From a virus, in the IMG/VR virus record IMGVR_UViG_3300044998_001165, positions 1 to 51,939 of that record: a stretch of DNA of 51,939 bases; one strand, given 5' to 3'. The notes below the pieces were generated by a model. The model was not told where the DNA came from. It made no database searches and saw only the letters and a program-made list of their open reading frames with translations. Numbering within the stretch: position 1 is the stretch's first letter; every line of letters starts with the position of its first letter. The position numbers and the translations under genes were made by a program. Below are positions 39,987 through 48,451 of this stretch, piece after piece.

Positions 39987-40579
39987 GGCACAATAATATC
40001 AAAGGTAAAAGGGTCAATCACACAATTATATGCCTTCGGAGTAACCGTTACGGTATGCGTTCCGGGATCAGTGATTTGCACCAAAAATACTGCGTCTTGC
40101 CCGCTCAATGTGCTATTCTGTCCATCCCATTTTACGGTATATTCGTAAATATCTGCGGAGCAACCCGGCTCAGGGGTGATGCTGTAAGCATAGATGGGAG
40201 GAGTCGTCTGCTCAAGAATAGGGGTGATATAAAAAATACAGGAACAGACCGCCGGCTCCGGTGTTTTGCAATCGGAATATGTACCTTTTTCATGATGCAC
40301 ATGGATTTCAAAAACAAAACAATCCTTATCCAAGTAAGTGTAACGACTGTCATCCGGGCGGAAGATGTTTACGGTTACTCGGTTGTCCTCATTGAATTGT
40401 CCCGGAATGCTTAATGGGTCGTCTAAGTCAAAGGTACGCGAAACGATGAATGTCCCCGAAGTCGGGTAGCTATACTCAAAACGCCATTCACCCGCCATAT
40501 CTGCCGTCAATGCACCCAAAATGACGCATTCGCAGGGTGAAAAACAGCCTAAAAAGTAATTATTTTCACATCCACACAT
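39983..40579 (-). CDS. cysteine-rich virion protein (probable tail/neck component)
   Basis: 198 residues from ATG 40577-40579 (MCGCENNYF). Residues 1-25 hold six cysteines (GCENNYFLGCFSPCEC). Residues 35-95 and 120-198 look like two beta sandwiches (WRFEYSYPTSGTFIVSRTF; a second, PKD/Ig-like, TITDPGTHTVTVTPKAYN-like region near the end). The cysteine style is like that of the giant tail-tip protein. The position after the neck genes suggests a tail or decoration protein. Confidence 0.55.
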   Translation of the reverse strand: MCGCENNYFLGCFSPCECVILGALTADMAGEWRFEYSYPTSGTFIVSRTFDLDDPLSIPGQFNEDNRVTVNIFRPDDSRYTYLDKDCFVFEIHVHHEKGTYSDCKTPEPAVCSCIFYITPILEQTTPPIYAYSITPEPGCSADIYEYTVKWDGQNSTLSGQDAVFLVQITDPGTHTVTVTPKAYNCVIDPFTFDIIVP

Positions 40580-40581
40580 GA

Positions 40582-41094
40582 TTAACAACCGCAATTAAGT
40601 TTAATCTCACAGGTTTTGGGAAGTGCAACCGCCATTCTACCACGAAAATAAAGGGCTACCAATGCGATCTTATCCAAGTTTTTAATATCCGTTACACCCG
40701 TTTCATCCACAAACACTTGCCACTTGTTGACCTCCGAACTGAGTAGCTCCCATTCATTAGAATAGTTAGCGAACCACCACCGCATCAAAAGCTCAACCTC
40801 CCACACATTTCTTTTGGGCGCAAAGATGACCAACCGCGACTTATAGGTAACAATGTTTTGATAAGTATTCGGGGAAGGTCGCTGACTGTTGTCGTATGCT
40901 ACGGAATCGGGTAGGACTAAATAAAAATAAGCCCCTTCCGTATCCGTGAAGTTGAGTTTTTTGCCGTTTTCGTCTAAAAGTTTGAATAACTCCCGCTCTT
41001 GTACGATATGCCCTTTCTCAAACAGTTGCTTGAGGTCGGGCGAGCTGAGTAGCTTATCCTTAAGTTTCGGAAGGTGCTGTTCAATCGTTATCAT
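40582..41094 (-). CDS. probable tail completion/terminator protein
   Basis: 170 residues from the ATG 41092-41094, which overlaps the upstream stop (ATGA). A helical start (EQHLPKLKDKLLSSPDLKQL), then a beta-rich alpha/beta body (YKSRLVIFAPKRNVWEVELL, VALYFRGRMAVAL), ending LNCGC. Size, fold type and place after the 203-residue gp10-like gene fit a tail terminator. No sequence family is certain. Confidence 0.55.
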   Translation of the reverse strand: MITIEQHLPKLKDKLLSSPDLKQLFEKGHIVQERELFKLLDENGKKLNFTDTEGAYFYLVLPDSVAYDNSQRPSPNTYQNIVTYKSRLVIFAPKRNVWEVELLMRWWFANYSNEWELLSSEVNKWQVFVDETGVTDIKNLDKIALVALYFRGRMAVALPKTCEIKLNCGC

Positions 41095-41702
41095 CTGCGC
41101 CAAGGGGGAGTAGGTTCACGTGAGCCGGGCGGGAGTGTGCCTTGATTACGCATGATGAGAAAGGCAATGAAATCATACGTTTGCGCGGCGGGCTTGAGGA
41201 AGACCCCGAAGCGTTGTTCCAAGCCTTGCAGTTTGCCTTCCGCACTTTTGTAGCTGATGATGAGTTTGTTACCACGAACGACGATCGTCATTGAATTCAT
41301 CAACTCCCCGCTCCGAAAACGGTAGGGATGGCGTTTGATTTCGCCCTCTGAAGCATAATCCGCTTCAAATTGAGTCCTTTTTTTACCGATACTAATGCCT
41401 AAAATTTTCTTACCTCTGACAGTTACCCTGCGTCCGGCGCGTGTTTGTCCGGCGGTTAACTTGCCCCTTCGTTCAAAGTCCCGTCGCCAACGTGCTTGAG
41501 GCATCTGTTGCCCATCAGACCGGATACCTTCCTCAAAGATTCGTTCTGTCTCAAACTCCTTTATTGAGTTCAGATCGCGGGCAGATAGGGGCAACTTATC
41601 CAAGCCCAAGGCATCTTTCACCCGCGAGAACAAGCCTTGCGGAGTGAGTGCGTTGCGGAGTTCGTTTCTGCTTATTTGGTACGTTCTAACGCCTGTTGCC
41701 AT
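41091..41702 (-). CDS. HK97 gp10-like/virion morphogenesis protein
   Basis: 203 residues, very basic. A helical N-terminal half with the motif IRSDGQQMPQARW, then HPYRFRSGELMNSMTIVVRG, which matches the R-x-SG-x-L-x-x-S pattern of gp10-type head-tail joining and phage virion morphogenesis proteins. The C-terminus (AAQTYDFIAFLIMRNQG) is a strand or helix near the family end. It helps to join tail to head. Confidence 0.65.
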   Translation of the reverse strand: MATGVRTYQISRNELRNALTPQGLFSRVKDALGLDKLPLSARDLNSIKEFETERIFEEGIRSDGQQMPQARWRRDFERRGKLTAGQTRAGRRVTVRGKKILGISIGKKRTQFEADYASEGEIKRHPYRFRSGELMNSMTIVVRGNKLIISYKSAEGKLQGLEQRFGVFLKPAAQTYDFIAFLIMRNQGTLPPGSREPTPPWRR

Positions 41703-41705
41703 ATT

Positions 41706-41867
41706 TTATTTAGGACAAGTGGAACAAGGAGTTGTGGCTGATTTCCCGCCTTTTTTACTGTTTGGGCTATCGTAAACAACTTTACCCTTTAGCTTTTCGC
41801 CTTCGCTTTCTCCCGTTAAGCGGAAAAGCCGTACTGATTTAGTTACCATTTCTTTGAAGTTGCCCAT
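41706..41867 (-). CDS. 53-residue protein with C-terminal CxxC
   Basis: ATG 41865-41867, TAA 41706-41708. It exactly fills the gap between two head-tail genes, 1 base after one and 3 bases before the next. It starts MGNFKEMVTKSVRLFR, has a basic middle and ends PCSTCPK. The CSTC pair could bind metal or form a disulphide. Its small size and late-operon position suggest a minor virion or assembly protein. Confidence 0.6.
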   Translation of the reverse strand: MGNFKEMVTKSVRLFRLTGESEGEKLKGKVVYDSPNSKKGGKSATTPCSTCPK

Positions 41868-41868
41868 T

Positions 41869-42837
41869 TTATAAAGCTCTCTCAATTAGTGTGTTTCCGA
41901 TACAATGGATGCAGTGTTTGTCAAATTGCTTGAGCAAATATTGACTTTGTTCGATTGCCGACCGAACCGCCTCAACAAACCGTTTCCTGACCTTATTGAT
42001 TTGAATGGTGAGTTGATCTTGGTTGAGGGTGGTGCTATTCAACCGATCCGAACCCTGTGCCTCCAAGATCAATTCTTCCTGAAGTTTATACATTAAGGCT
42101 TCCGATAGCATATTTCGCATTTCACAAAGCAGAACGTCCATATTGCAAACCATTTGCACATCCGGCACGATTCCCCATGAATACCCGCTTGAATTTCCGC
42201 CGTCTACTCCCGTCAACCGCAAATGATGATCCTCGTAACTGAAACCGCCACAACACGCCGTTGATCCAAACGTGGATTGATTCATACGAACGTTGGCATT
42301 GTTAATGGTCAGGCTAACTTTTTTGGTTTTGGCGAAATAATAAACCCCTACCTCTTGCTCGATATTCGCTTCCAAATTGACGGGTACTTGTTGCTCAAAA
42401 GCCCCGTCCTTGATGATTAACGACGCATTCGGATAATCATCATGGCAAAGGATACGCACGCGGGGAATATAAACTTGAGCCATTCGGCTAAATTCACATC
42501 TCCGCTCAATAACCAAGCCCCGAAAAACAGGGCTTGGTGTGGCGATGAGCGAATCCGAAAAGTTACCGATTTGCGACGTGTGCATGATACGATTCAATCT
42601 AAACCCGCTTTCGGACAACTGGTTGACCAATTCGGTGCGGATATTGGCAAAAGCAAGGTTTAGCTTATTTTCAAATAACTGCTGTGCTGTTTCGGATGTC
42701 TCTAAATCGGCGATCTCGGCTAATCGGCTAACGTTGAAATATTCAAAGTCCTCCAAATAGTAGCCCGAAAAGGGCGGAACGCTATTACCACAGCCTTTCC
42801 GCGTAAACCCGATCAAATCACGATAACAGTTCAGCAC
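41869..42837 (-). CDS. virion structural protein downstream of the capsid gene
   Basis: 322 residues, beginning at a GTG (42835-42837). The first part is helical. Residues 95-215 are beta-rich (VFRGLVIERRCEFSRMAQVY, KVSLTINNANVR, FGSTACCGGFSYED). Residues 235-310 are helices. It may be a head-tail connector or a head completion protein by position, directly after the major capsid gene and before a gp10-like gene. I do not recognise a family. Confidence 0.65.
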   Translation of the reverse strand: MLNCYRDLIGFTRKGCGNSVPPFSGYYLEDFEYFNVSRLAEIADLETSETAQQLFENKLNLAFANIRTELVNQLSESGFRLNRIMHTSQIGNFSDSLIATPSPVFRGLVIERRCEFSRMAQVYIPRVRILCHDDYPNASLIIKDGAFEQQVPVNLEANIEQEVGVYYFAKTKKVSLTINNANVRMNQSTFGSTACCGGFSYEDHHLRLTGVDGGNSSGYSWGIVPDVQMVCNMDVLLCEMRNMLSEALMYKLQEELILEAQGSDRLNSTTLNQDQLTIQINKVRKRFVEAVRSAIEQSQYLLKQFDKHCIHCIGNTLIERAL

Positions 42838-42848
42838 AAGGCAAAAGA

Positions 42849-43901
42849 TTAAGGAGTGGTGGTAATGACTGCGATACCGTTTACGTCTTGTAATTCATCT
42901 CCCGCACCGAAAGAATCGGAAGGGATCGCATACGGTTGGTAATGTTTTTCAATGACGATCGTTACGCTGTTATCTTTATCGCAGTCATCGTATTTAACGA
43001 ACATATCGAAACTGATGCCGGTAACAAGATCACGATAACGCCCCTTTTCCTGTGAACCGATTTGAACCGCCACCAATGGGTTACGATTCCACTCGAACAT
43101 TTGAAACGCGCCGGGTTTTAAGCCGATGATACAACGGTTGTTAGGAGTTAATAAAGTATCGGTAAAATCATCCCGGTACTCCGTTACGTTGTCAAAGATT
43201 GCAGGCATGTTGATACCGGTGTTAGTATTCATGCCACCCATTGTTGATCTAAAAATACGAAGGGTCGTTAACTCTGCCTCGCCGATTAGCATCACGTTGT
43301 TATCAACGCCCGTATCGTTCAAGTCTTTTAACATCGAAGCCCACTGCGAAGCTTTGATGCGTTCGTTGGTCGTATCGTACAAGTCGTAAGGTGTGGCAGA
43401 AAATAACGTCCCGCCTTTCTTTTTGTTTGGTAAGGCAGCGATGTAGCTAATAAGGGTTTGGTCAATATCAGCACAAAGTTTGTGCATGATATGCTCAATA
43501 GAGGTAGCGATCAAGTAATCCCGCCCTTCGCAAAACTCTTTTAACTGTCCGAAATCCAATTTAATGCTGTCGGAAGATACCCTTGTAATTTCGATAAGAT
43601 CACTTTTCCAGATCGGATCGGCGGCGGGATCACACAAGTTCTTCTCCGTATTGGTCGGCGTTCCTTTCGGTCGGCGTTGCATGTACTTGAATTCTACTTT
43701 TCGTAATTTGCCATCACCGCCACCGCCGGTAAAATCCGGAGCCTGTACATAACTACGGTTTAGCTGGCTGGTTGTCGCCATCACTACCCCATAGTTTCCA
43801 CGCCTATTTTGAGGCGCAAATTGTCCATTGAGGTAGTATTCTGCCATCCGTTGCTGGATGTTCACACATACTCCCTCAATGTAGTTAGAAGTTAAAGACA
43901 T
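42849..43901 (-). CDS. major capsid protein
   Basis: 350 residues. It follows the scaffold gene and has the makeup of an HK97-fold capsid protein: an N-terminal arm (1-60), a long helix DYLIATSIEHIMHKLCADID, then QTLISYIAALP, a P-domain beta region (VMLIGEAELTTLRIF), and a late GISFDMFVKYDDCD, then VTIVIEKHY strand pair. Length and position fit. Direct sequence similarity to a named family cannot be shown here. Confidence 0.8.
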   Translation of the reverse strand: MSLTSNYIEGVCVNIQQRMAEYYLNGQFAPQNRRGNYGVVMATTSQLNRSYVQAPDFTGGGGDGKLRKVEFKYMQRRPKGTPTNTEKNLCDPAADPIWKSDLIEITRVSSDSIKLDFGQLKEFCEGRDYLIATSIEHIMHKLCADIDQTLISYIAALPNKKKGGTLFSATPYDLYDTTNERIKASQWASMLKDLNDTGVDNNVMLIGEAELTTLRIFRSTMGGMNTNTGINMPAIFDNVTEYRDDFTDTLLTPNNRCIIGLKPGAFQMFEWNRNPLVAVQIGSQEKGRYRDLVTGISFDMFVKYDDCDKDNSVTIVIEKHYQPYAIPSDSFGAGDELQDVNGIAVITTTP

Positions 43902-43957
43902 TCTTAGTTAGTGTTAGTTAGTTTATTGAAAGTACGTTGTGCTTTTGATAAAAGCAT

Positions 43958-44809
43958 TTACTTAATTGTAACGCCTTGCGCTTGCAAGTCTCGCAATACC
44001 GCATCCATGCCTGCCGGTAAAGGGCGTTGAGCTGCGTTGGGTAATTGCTGTTGATTCGGGTTATTTTGCGGAGTTTCAAGCGTCCTATTTTGTGAATTAC
44101 CCGATGCGGAGTTTTTCTTTAAGAAACCACCCACTTCGTCGAGGTATCTTTTGACCAAGTCTTGGGTAGGGATTTCTTTATGTGTACCGTCAACCGTAAT
44201 GGCTTGATTATCCTTTTTCAAAAAGCGGATCGGAAACGTTGCATCGCCTTTGACGATATTCCATCCCATCCCTTCCGTAGCCCAAGAGATAAGGCTCTTG
44301 ACGATTTCATCCGGGTTGCCAATCACATCAAATTTTTTAATAGCCTTGACTACTTCGGAACGGATTTCAACCGCATTCAGCTTTGCCTGCCAAGTCCTGT
44401 CTTTTTCTGCAAGCTGTTGCTCCATGGATTTCAATGTCAATTCATACTCCTGATTCTTTTTCAGCAAGTCCTGTTTGTCGGTTGATGCCTTACTTGCTTG
44501 CTTTTCGACCAGTAGCGTAATCAATGACTCAGGATCGGCGTTTTGGATGGTTTCCGCCGGAAGTTGCGATAAATGCTTTCCAATACATTCCTTCCAAGCG
44601 GTGTTAACCCGAGATTCGGCATCTAACTTAATCGGCTTTACAAACTCTTCATTTTGTAACAAGCGATTCCCAACAGTGTTGATGACCTTTTGGGAAAATT
44701 CAACGGAGTCGAGTGCCTGCACGGAAAGTTCGTCTTTGAAAGTTGTAGCAGCATCTTCCAACCCTAAATTTTGGAAAATATCAATGCTTTTGTTTAGGAT
44801 ATTGCTCAT
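43958..44809 (-). CDS. capsid scaffolding protein
   Basis: 283 residues, acidic and helical, with a coiled coil at about 105-145 (LLKKNQEYELTLKSMEQQLA) and a low-complexity, Asn/Gln-rich segment (235-265, NNPNQQQLPNAAQ) before a short C-terminal helix. Scaffolds usually have a coiled-coil body and a C-terminal capsid-binding helix. It lies between portal and capsid genes, as usual. No protease is visible, so scaffold exit may not need cleavage. Confidence 0.75.
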   Translation of the reverse strand: MSNILNKSIDIFQNLGLEDAATTFKDELSVQALDSVEFSQKVINTVGNRLLQNEEFVKPIKLDAESRVNTAWKECIGKHLSQLPAETIQNADPESLITLLVEKQASKASTDKQDLLKKNQEYELTLKSMEQQLAEKDRTWQAKLNAVEIRSEVVKAIKKFDVIGNPDEIVKSLISWATEGMGWNIVKGDATFPIRFLKKDNQAITVDGTHKEIPTQDLVKRYLDEVGGFLKKNSASGNSQNRTLETPQNNPNQQQLPNAAQRPLPAGMDAVLRDLQAQGVTIK

Positions 44810-44837
44810 AATAGTTAGCGTTTATAGGTTAGTGTAT

Positions 44838-45071
44838 TTAGGCTTTAGGTTTGGCTTTGGCGGAGTTCTTTTCGTCGGTTGGTTCACTTAAATCGGACAA
44901 ACTTGCACTTTTCTCCTCCCTGATTTGCGCCTGAAATTCCTGCAAGCTGACGGTTGGATTAATGCGGACAAATTCTTTAGGCGAAGCCAACAAAATTTCA
45001 GCAACTACCGCCGTAACAGTTTTTTCTGTATTCGTTTTTAGATTACGAACAGTAACAAGGTCTTGGCTCAT
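44838..45071 (-). CDS. small head-module protein
   Basis: 77 residues. A beta start (LVTVRNLKTNTEKTVTAVVA) and an acidic tail ending SAKAKPKA. It is coupled to the portal gene by ATGA and precedes the scaffold. It resembles small head proteins with an N-terminal SH3-like strand region, but the family is unclear. Confidence 0.6.
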   Translation of the reverse strand: MSQDLVTVRNLKTNTEKTVTAVVAEILLASPKEFVRINPTVSLQEFQAQIREEKSASLSDLSEPTDEKNSAKAKPKA

Positions 45072-46843
45072 GATAAAATAGATTGATTTATGTTAGTGTT
45101 TAAGCGGACTTCTTCATTTAGTTTATCGGTCAAATTGAGTTCAATGCGCTGATTAATCAGCACATCTAAATCGTTTTTGATCGTCATGTAATCGGCATTC
45201 ATAAACCACTCTTTACCATCCCTTTGTTTTCCGTTTGGATCAAGGTCTTGGTTAATTAAGTAGTCTAAAGATGAATAAGCATAAATGGAACGAATGGCAT
45301 CGTTTAACGAAATCACGTTTTGACTGATCGCAAAATTGAGTTCGTCCCATTTCATCCCGCAAAGCGCGTCGTAATTTATCAGGAATTGGGCTATTTTCTT
45401 TTGAATGGGGTCTCCGTTGAATCGTTTGTCGGCTAATGCGAGATAGGTTTGCTTACTCATTTGATCGTAAGCCCCGCCTAATTGTTGGTATTGCAACAAC
45501 TCATCGGCTAATTCCGACTCTCCTTTGATATGGAAAGACATGGGTTTGATGATCTTAGGCAGTTGGGCATTGCGTCCCGAACGGTATAGCTCAATGATGT
45601 ACAGTGAATTATACATCACATTATCAAAAATATTATTTGAGACCCGGGTCAATAAGGTAAAAAATTCGTCTTTATCTTCTCGCTTGGCTGCTGCGCTCTG
45701 TGCTTCCCATGTGTAACGAACGTTTACCGCTCGTTCCGCTTGCTCTAAAAGCGACTCGTAAGCCTCCTTCAGCATGGTAATCGGCTCAAAGGGCGGAGTG
45801 TAATATTTAATGGAATCAAAATCATTCGGACCATTAATGCCCCCCTTATCTGTTTTAACAATCACAGAAGAAGGATTTAGTCGAATATGCTTACCCGTCC
45901 CATTACATTTAGGGCATTCTGTCGTTTGCCCCGTTTCATTAGTTACGTATCCATTTGTACATCCCTGATAATCACAATCCAACGGACGAATCTGCATAAT
46001 CGGATAGGAATTATGCGTTAGCGCAAATTGATAATCCGAAAAGCAAGAAATAGCTTGATTCGCAAACCCGCAAAAAGCATCAAAGAACGACTTGTAAATA
46101 CCCTTAGTGTTTAATTTCCCGCCCAGCGTTAATGCAGGTAATCGCAGTAGATTGTGATTGAAATACCCTAAAGCGATGGAGCGGGAGTTGTTATCATACT
46201 GGCTTTTAGTAAATGAATACCAATATTCATCCGTCAAGACATGATAGATCGGTTGATCTATTCCGTCCGAAGTGCGATAACAAGCCTCGTCTTTCCAAAT
46301 CCTTACATTTTTATCATCATAAATTTGATGATCAGAGGTTACAACCATCGGCTCAACGTCTACGCCGATATTTTCCGGCAATGTCCCGTTGCTCTGCATC
46401 GAAATCATTTCAGCCGTTGGCAACCATACCACCCAAGCGTTAGGGTCTTCCAACATCAATGCAAGGCAGAACTGCTGGACAAATAGCCAAAAGTCCAAAC
46501 CTTCATAACTAAAGGTTTGTAGGTAGGTTTCCAACTCATCCGATAGCTCTGTGGAATATTGCGAATCTTGAAATATCCGAAACATTCCATCACAAGCCCG
46601 CTCATAAACCGACTGCGTAATAGGTTCGTAGTTATCGCACCGCCATTTGAATGTTGCTTCTGATTCAGACAACCGCCTGCTGATAATCCGATTTAAGTCT
46701 GTACCCTTTTGCTCACGTGGTCGAATACCCTGCGAATGAATAATCATTCGGTTACGAATTTTTATTCGCTCCGTGATGATCCCGTTCCGCTTTGCCATCA
46801 GGACGGGTAGTTGATTCACATAGTATTGCGGGTCGAGAGCCAT
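45068..46843 (-). CDS. portal protein with a zinc-ribbon-like insertion
   Basis: 591 residues. The dodecameric ring through which DNA enters the head. Typical points are the N-terminal part (DLNRIISRRL), a long alpha/beta body and late helices FFTLLTRVSNNIFDNVMYNS. Residues 288-320 carry four cysteines, C290, C295, C310 and C313, in the form C-x4-C...C-x-x-C-x-G-x-G, as in DnaJ-type zinc ribbons. This is unusual in portals. It starts one base inside the methyltransferase stop (TAATG) and ends coupled to the next gene. Confidence 0.85.
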   Translation of the reverse strand: MALDPQYYVNQLPVLMAKRNGIITERIKIRNRMIIHSQGIRPREQKGTDLNRIISRRLSESEATFKWRCDNYEPITQSVYERACDGMFRIFQDSQYSTELSDELETYLQTFSYEGLDFWLFVQQFCLALMLEDPNAWVVWLPTAEMISMQSNGTLPENIGVDVEPMVVTSDHQIYDDKNVRIWKDEACYRTSDGIDQPIYHVLTDEYWYSFTKSQYDNNSRSIALGYFNHNLLRLPALTLGGKLNTKGIYKSFFDAFCGFANQAISCFSDYQFALTHNSYPIMQIRPLDCDYQGCTNGYVTNETGQTTECPKCNGTGKHIRLNPSSVIVKTDKGGINGPNDFDSIKYYTPPFEPITMLKEAYESLLEQAERAVNVRYTWEAQSAAAKREDKDEFFTLLTRVSNNIFDNVMYNSLYIIELYRSGRNAQLPKIIKPMSFHIKGESELADELLQYQQLGGAYDQMSKQTYLALADKRFNGDPIQKKIAQFLINYDALCGMKWDELNFAISQNVISLNDAIRSIYAYSSLDYLINQDLDPNGKQRDGKEWFMNADYMTIKNDLDVLINQRIELNLTDKLNEEVRLNTNINQSILS

Positions 46844-47547
46844 TAGGGTTTGATAAAGTAAAAGGACTCTTGTTTGGGGGAAACGTGGTATTCAAAATCA
46901 GCCGGCACGTCCAACGTCTTAACGAATTTATGTACCTCCGCGCAAAGGTCGCGCGCCCAACCCAAATCCGGCGAATAGTCGTGTCCGGCTATGATGCCAC
47001 CGCTTTTTACTTTTGGATACCAAGCCCGAAGGTCGAAAGCAACATTTTCGGCATCATGCGCCCCGTCAATAAAGACCGCATCTAAGGTATTGTCTTCAAA
47101 TTGCCTAACCGCCCCCTCTGAATAATCCGCCAGTAAAAAGACCTCTTGTTGATACCCCGCCTCCCGAATGTGTTTTTCAAAAAGGGCATGGGCATCGGGT
47201 TTGTAACTATTGCTTACCTCCCCAAACTGCCAGAGCTGTCCGTCAAAGACAGGCTGAACTACGAACGGATCAACCGTTACAAAATGAATTTTTTTTCCCG
47301 ACTGTTCGATCAATTCTGCCATCAGTACCGCCGACTTACCGAGCCATGCGCCAATTTCTACGATTTTACCGCCTTTTTTAGGACAAGCCTCCACGATCCT
47401 ACGGTACAATGCCTCAAAATTGGTAAAGCTATCCGGTACGGGGATTGCTTTATACTTAGACACGACCTGCAAGGGTGCGGGTTGACTTTCCGTATTTGGA
47501 GAAGTTACTGTATTGGAATTGAGGGAAGTTGAACTGGTGGTATCCAT
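46843..47547 (-). CDS. SAM-dependent methyltransferase (class I, Methyltransf_24-like)
   Basis: 234 residues. The SAM-binding loop is VEIGAWLGKSA (64-73), motif II is HFVTVDPF (89-95), and AVFIDGAHDAENVAFDLRAW (157-176) and GGIIAGHDY complete the family pattern. This group includes methyltransferases that modify sugars. The first 28 residues are Ser/Thr/Asn-rich and overlap the glycosyltransferase gene by 92 bases; a GTG at 47461-47463 would shorten the overlap to 8 bases. Together with the glycosyltransferase it may build a methylated sugar. Confidence 0.88.
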   Translation of the reverse strand: MDTTSSTSLNSNTVTSPNTESQPAPLQVVSKYKAIPVPDSFTNFEALYRRIVEACPKKGGKIVEIGAWLGKSAVLMAELIEQSGKKIHFVTVDPFVVQPVFDGQLWQFGEVSNSYKPDAHALFEKHIREAGYQQEVFLLADYSEGAVRQFEDNTLDAVFIDGAHDAENVAFDLRAWYPKVKSGGIIAGHDYSPDLGWARDLCAEVHKFVKTLDVPADFEYHVSPKQESFYFIKP

Positions 47548-48451
47548 GAAAATAGTTTAATAAATCGTTATAAACGTCAATGTCTTGTTGGTTACTTCTT
47601 TCGCCCATCATCGTTATACCCATGTATCTCGATACGATATAATCGCGATAGGATAGTTTAGAAGTGGCGTATGAGTAAGGATCGTATTTCGCATCATAAA
47701 ACGGCACAAACGGCACAGTAGCCGGCTGTATGCCCGTTCGCGCAGAGGCGATGTTGAAATAGTATTCGTCGGGTGCTTCGTTTCGGAAGTCGTGATAATT
47801 CTGGTTAGGCTCGTCATACAAACGAATCATCTCATCAAATAAAGGCTTACTACCTTCTTTCTTGAAATAGACAAACGAGCTATTTGTTTGCGGAATCTTT
47901 GTCTGCTGTAAACCATAACGATTAACGACCGACTCAACCCTACCATCCCGCGACCAAACTCCATAAGCCGGCTTATCAGGAACGGTGAGCTTCATCGTTG
48001 CTACGTCATACGAATTATAAACCATCGGTTGGTAAATAATCGAATCAGCCGGAATCCTATTCCCCTCCGAATCGGTTACGGTTGGCTTTACGAGGCGTTC
48101 AACAATCTGCGGAAATATGCCGTTATGGATGAGTAACGAGTCGCTGTCAAGCCAGAAGGTATGCTCAAACGGTGATAACTCATGTAAGTATAACTTAGAC
48201 TTGAAATAAACAACCTTGTCGTTGGATACATAACACTCCTTGGGCATCGGAATCATCCGATCAAAATAGGCTGTATGCTTGGGCGACAAATCCGCCACCG
48301 CCGAGTCATCATAAAAAAGCCACACCGGCAACTGCGGGGAATCTTTTTTATATTGACCCTTGATACTCAATGCACAATTAAAAGCCATCCGCCCGTAGGC
48401 TTTGGCTCCTAATGCAATAAGAATACACCCTACTTTGAAATCCGCCATCAT
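47456..48451 (-). CDS. glycosyltransferase (GT-A fold)
   Basis: 331 residues. The metal-binding DxD of GT-A enzymes is clear in HTFWLDSDSLLI (DSD at 102-104). The N-terminus VGCILIALGAKAYGRMAFNC, then LPVWLFYDD, fits the nucleotide-sugar binding half, and DEYYFNIASAR near 230 resembles the acceptor-side motif. It should transfer a sugar from a nucleotide sugar. It is placed inside the structural operon between the tube-like gene and the methyltransferase, so virion proteins are plausible acceptors; lipopolysaccharide is another. Confidence 0.8.
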   Translation of the reverse strand: MMADFKVGCILIALGAKAYGRMAFNCALSIKGQYKKDSPQLPVWLFYDDSAVADLSPKHTAYFDRMIPMPKECYVSNDKVVYFKSKLYLHELSPFEHTFWLDSDSLLIHNGIFPQIVERLVKPTVTDSEGNRIPADSIIYQPMVYNSYDVATMKLTVPDKPAYGVWSRDGRVESVVNRYGLQQTKIPQTNSSFVYFKKEGSKPLFDEMIRLYDEPNQNYHDFRNEAPDEYYFNIASARTGIQPATVPFVPFYDAKYDPYSYATSKLSYRDYIVSRYMGITMMGERSNQQDIDVYNDLLNYFHGYHQFNFPQFQYSNFSKYGKSTRTLAGRV

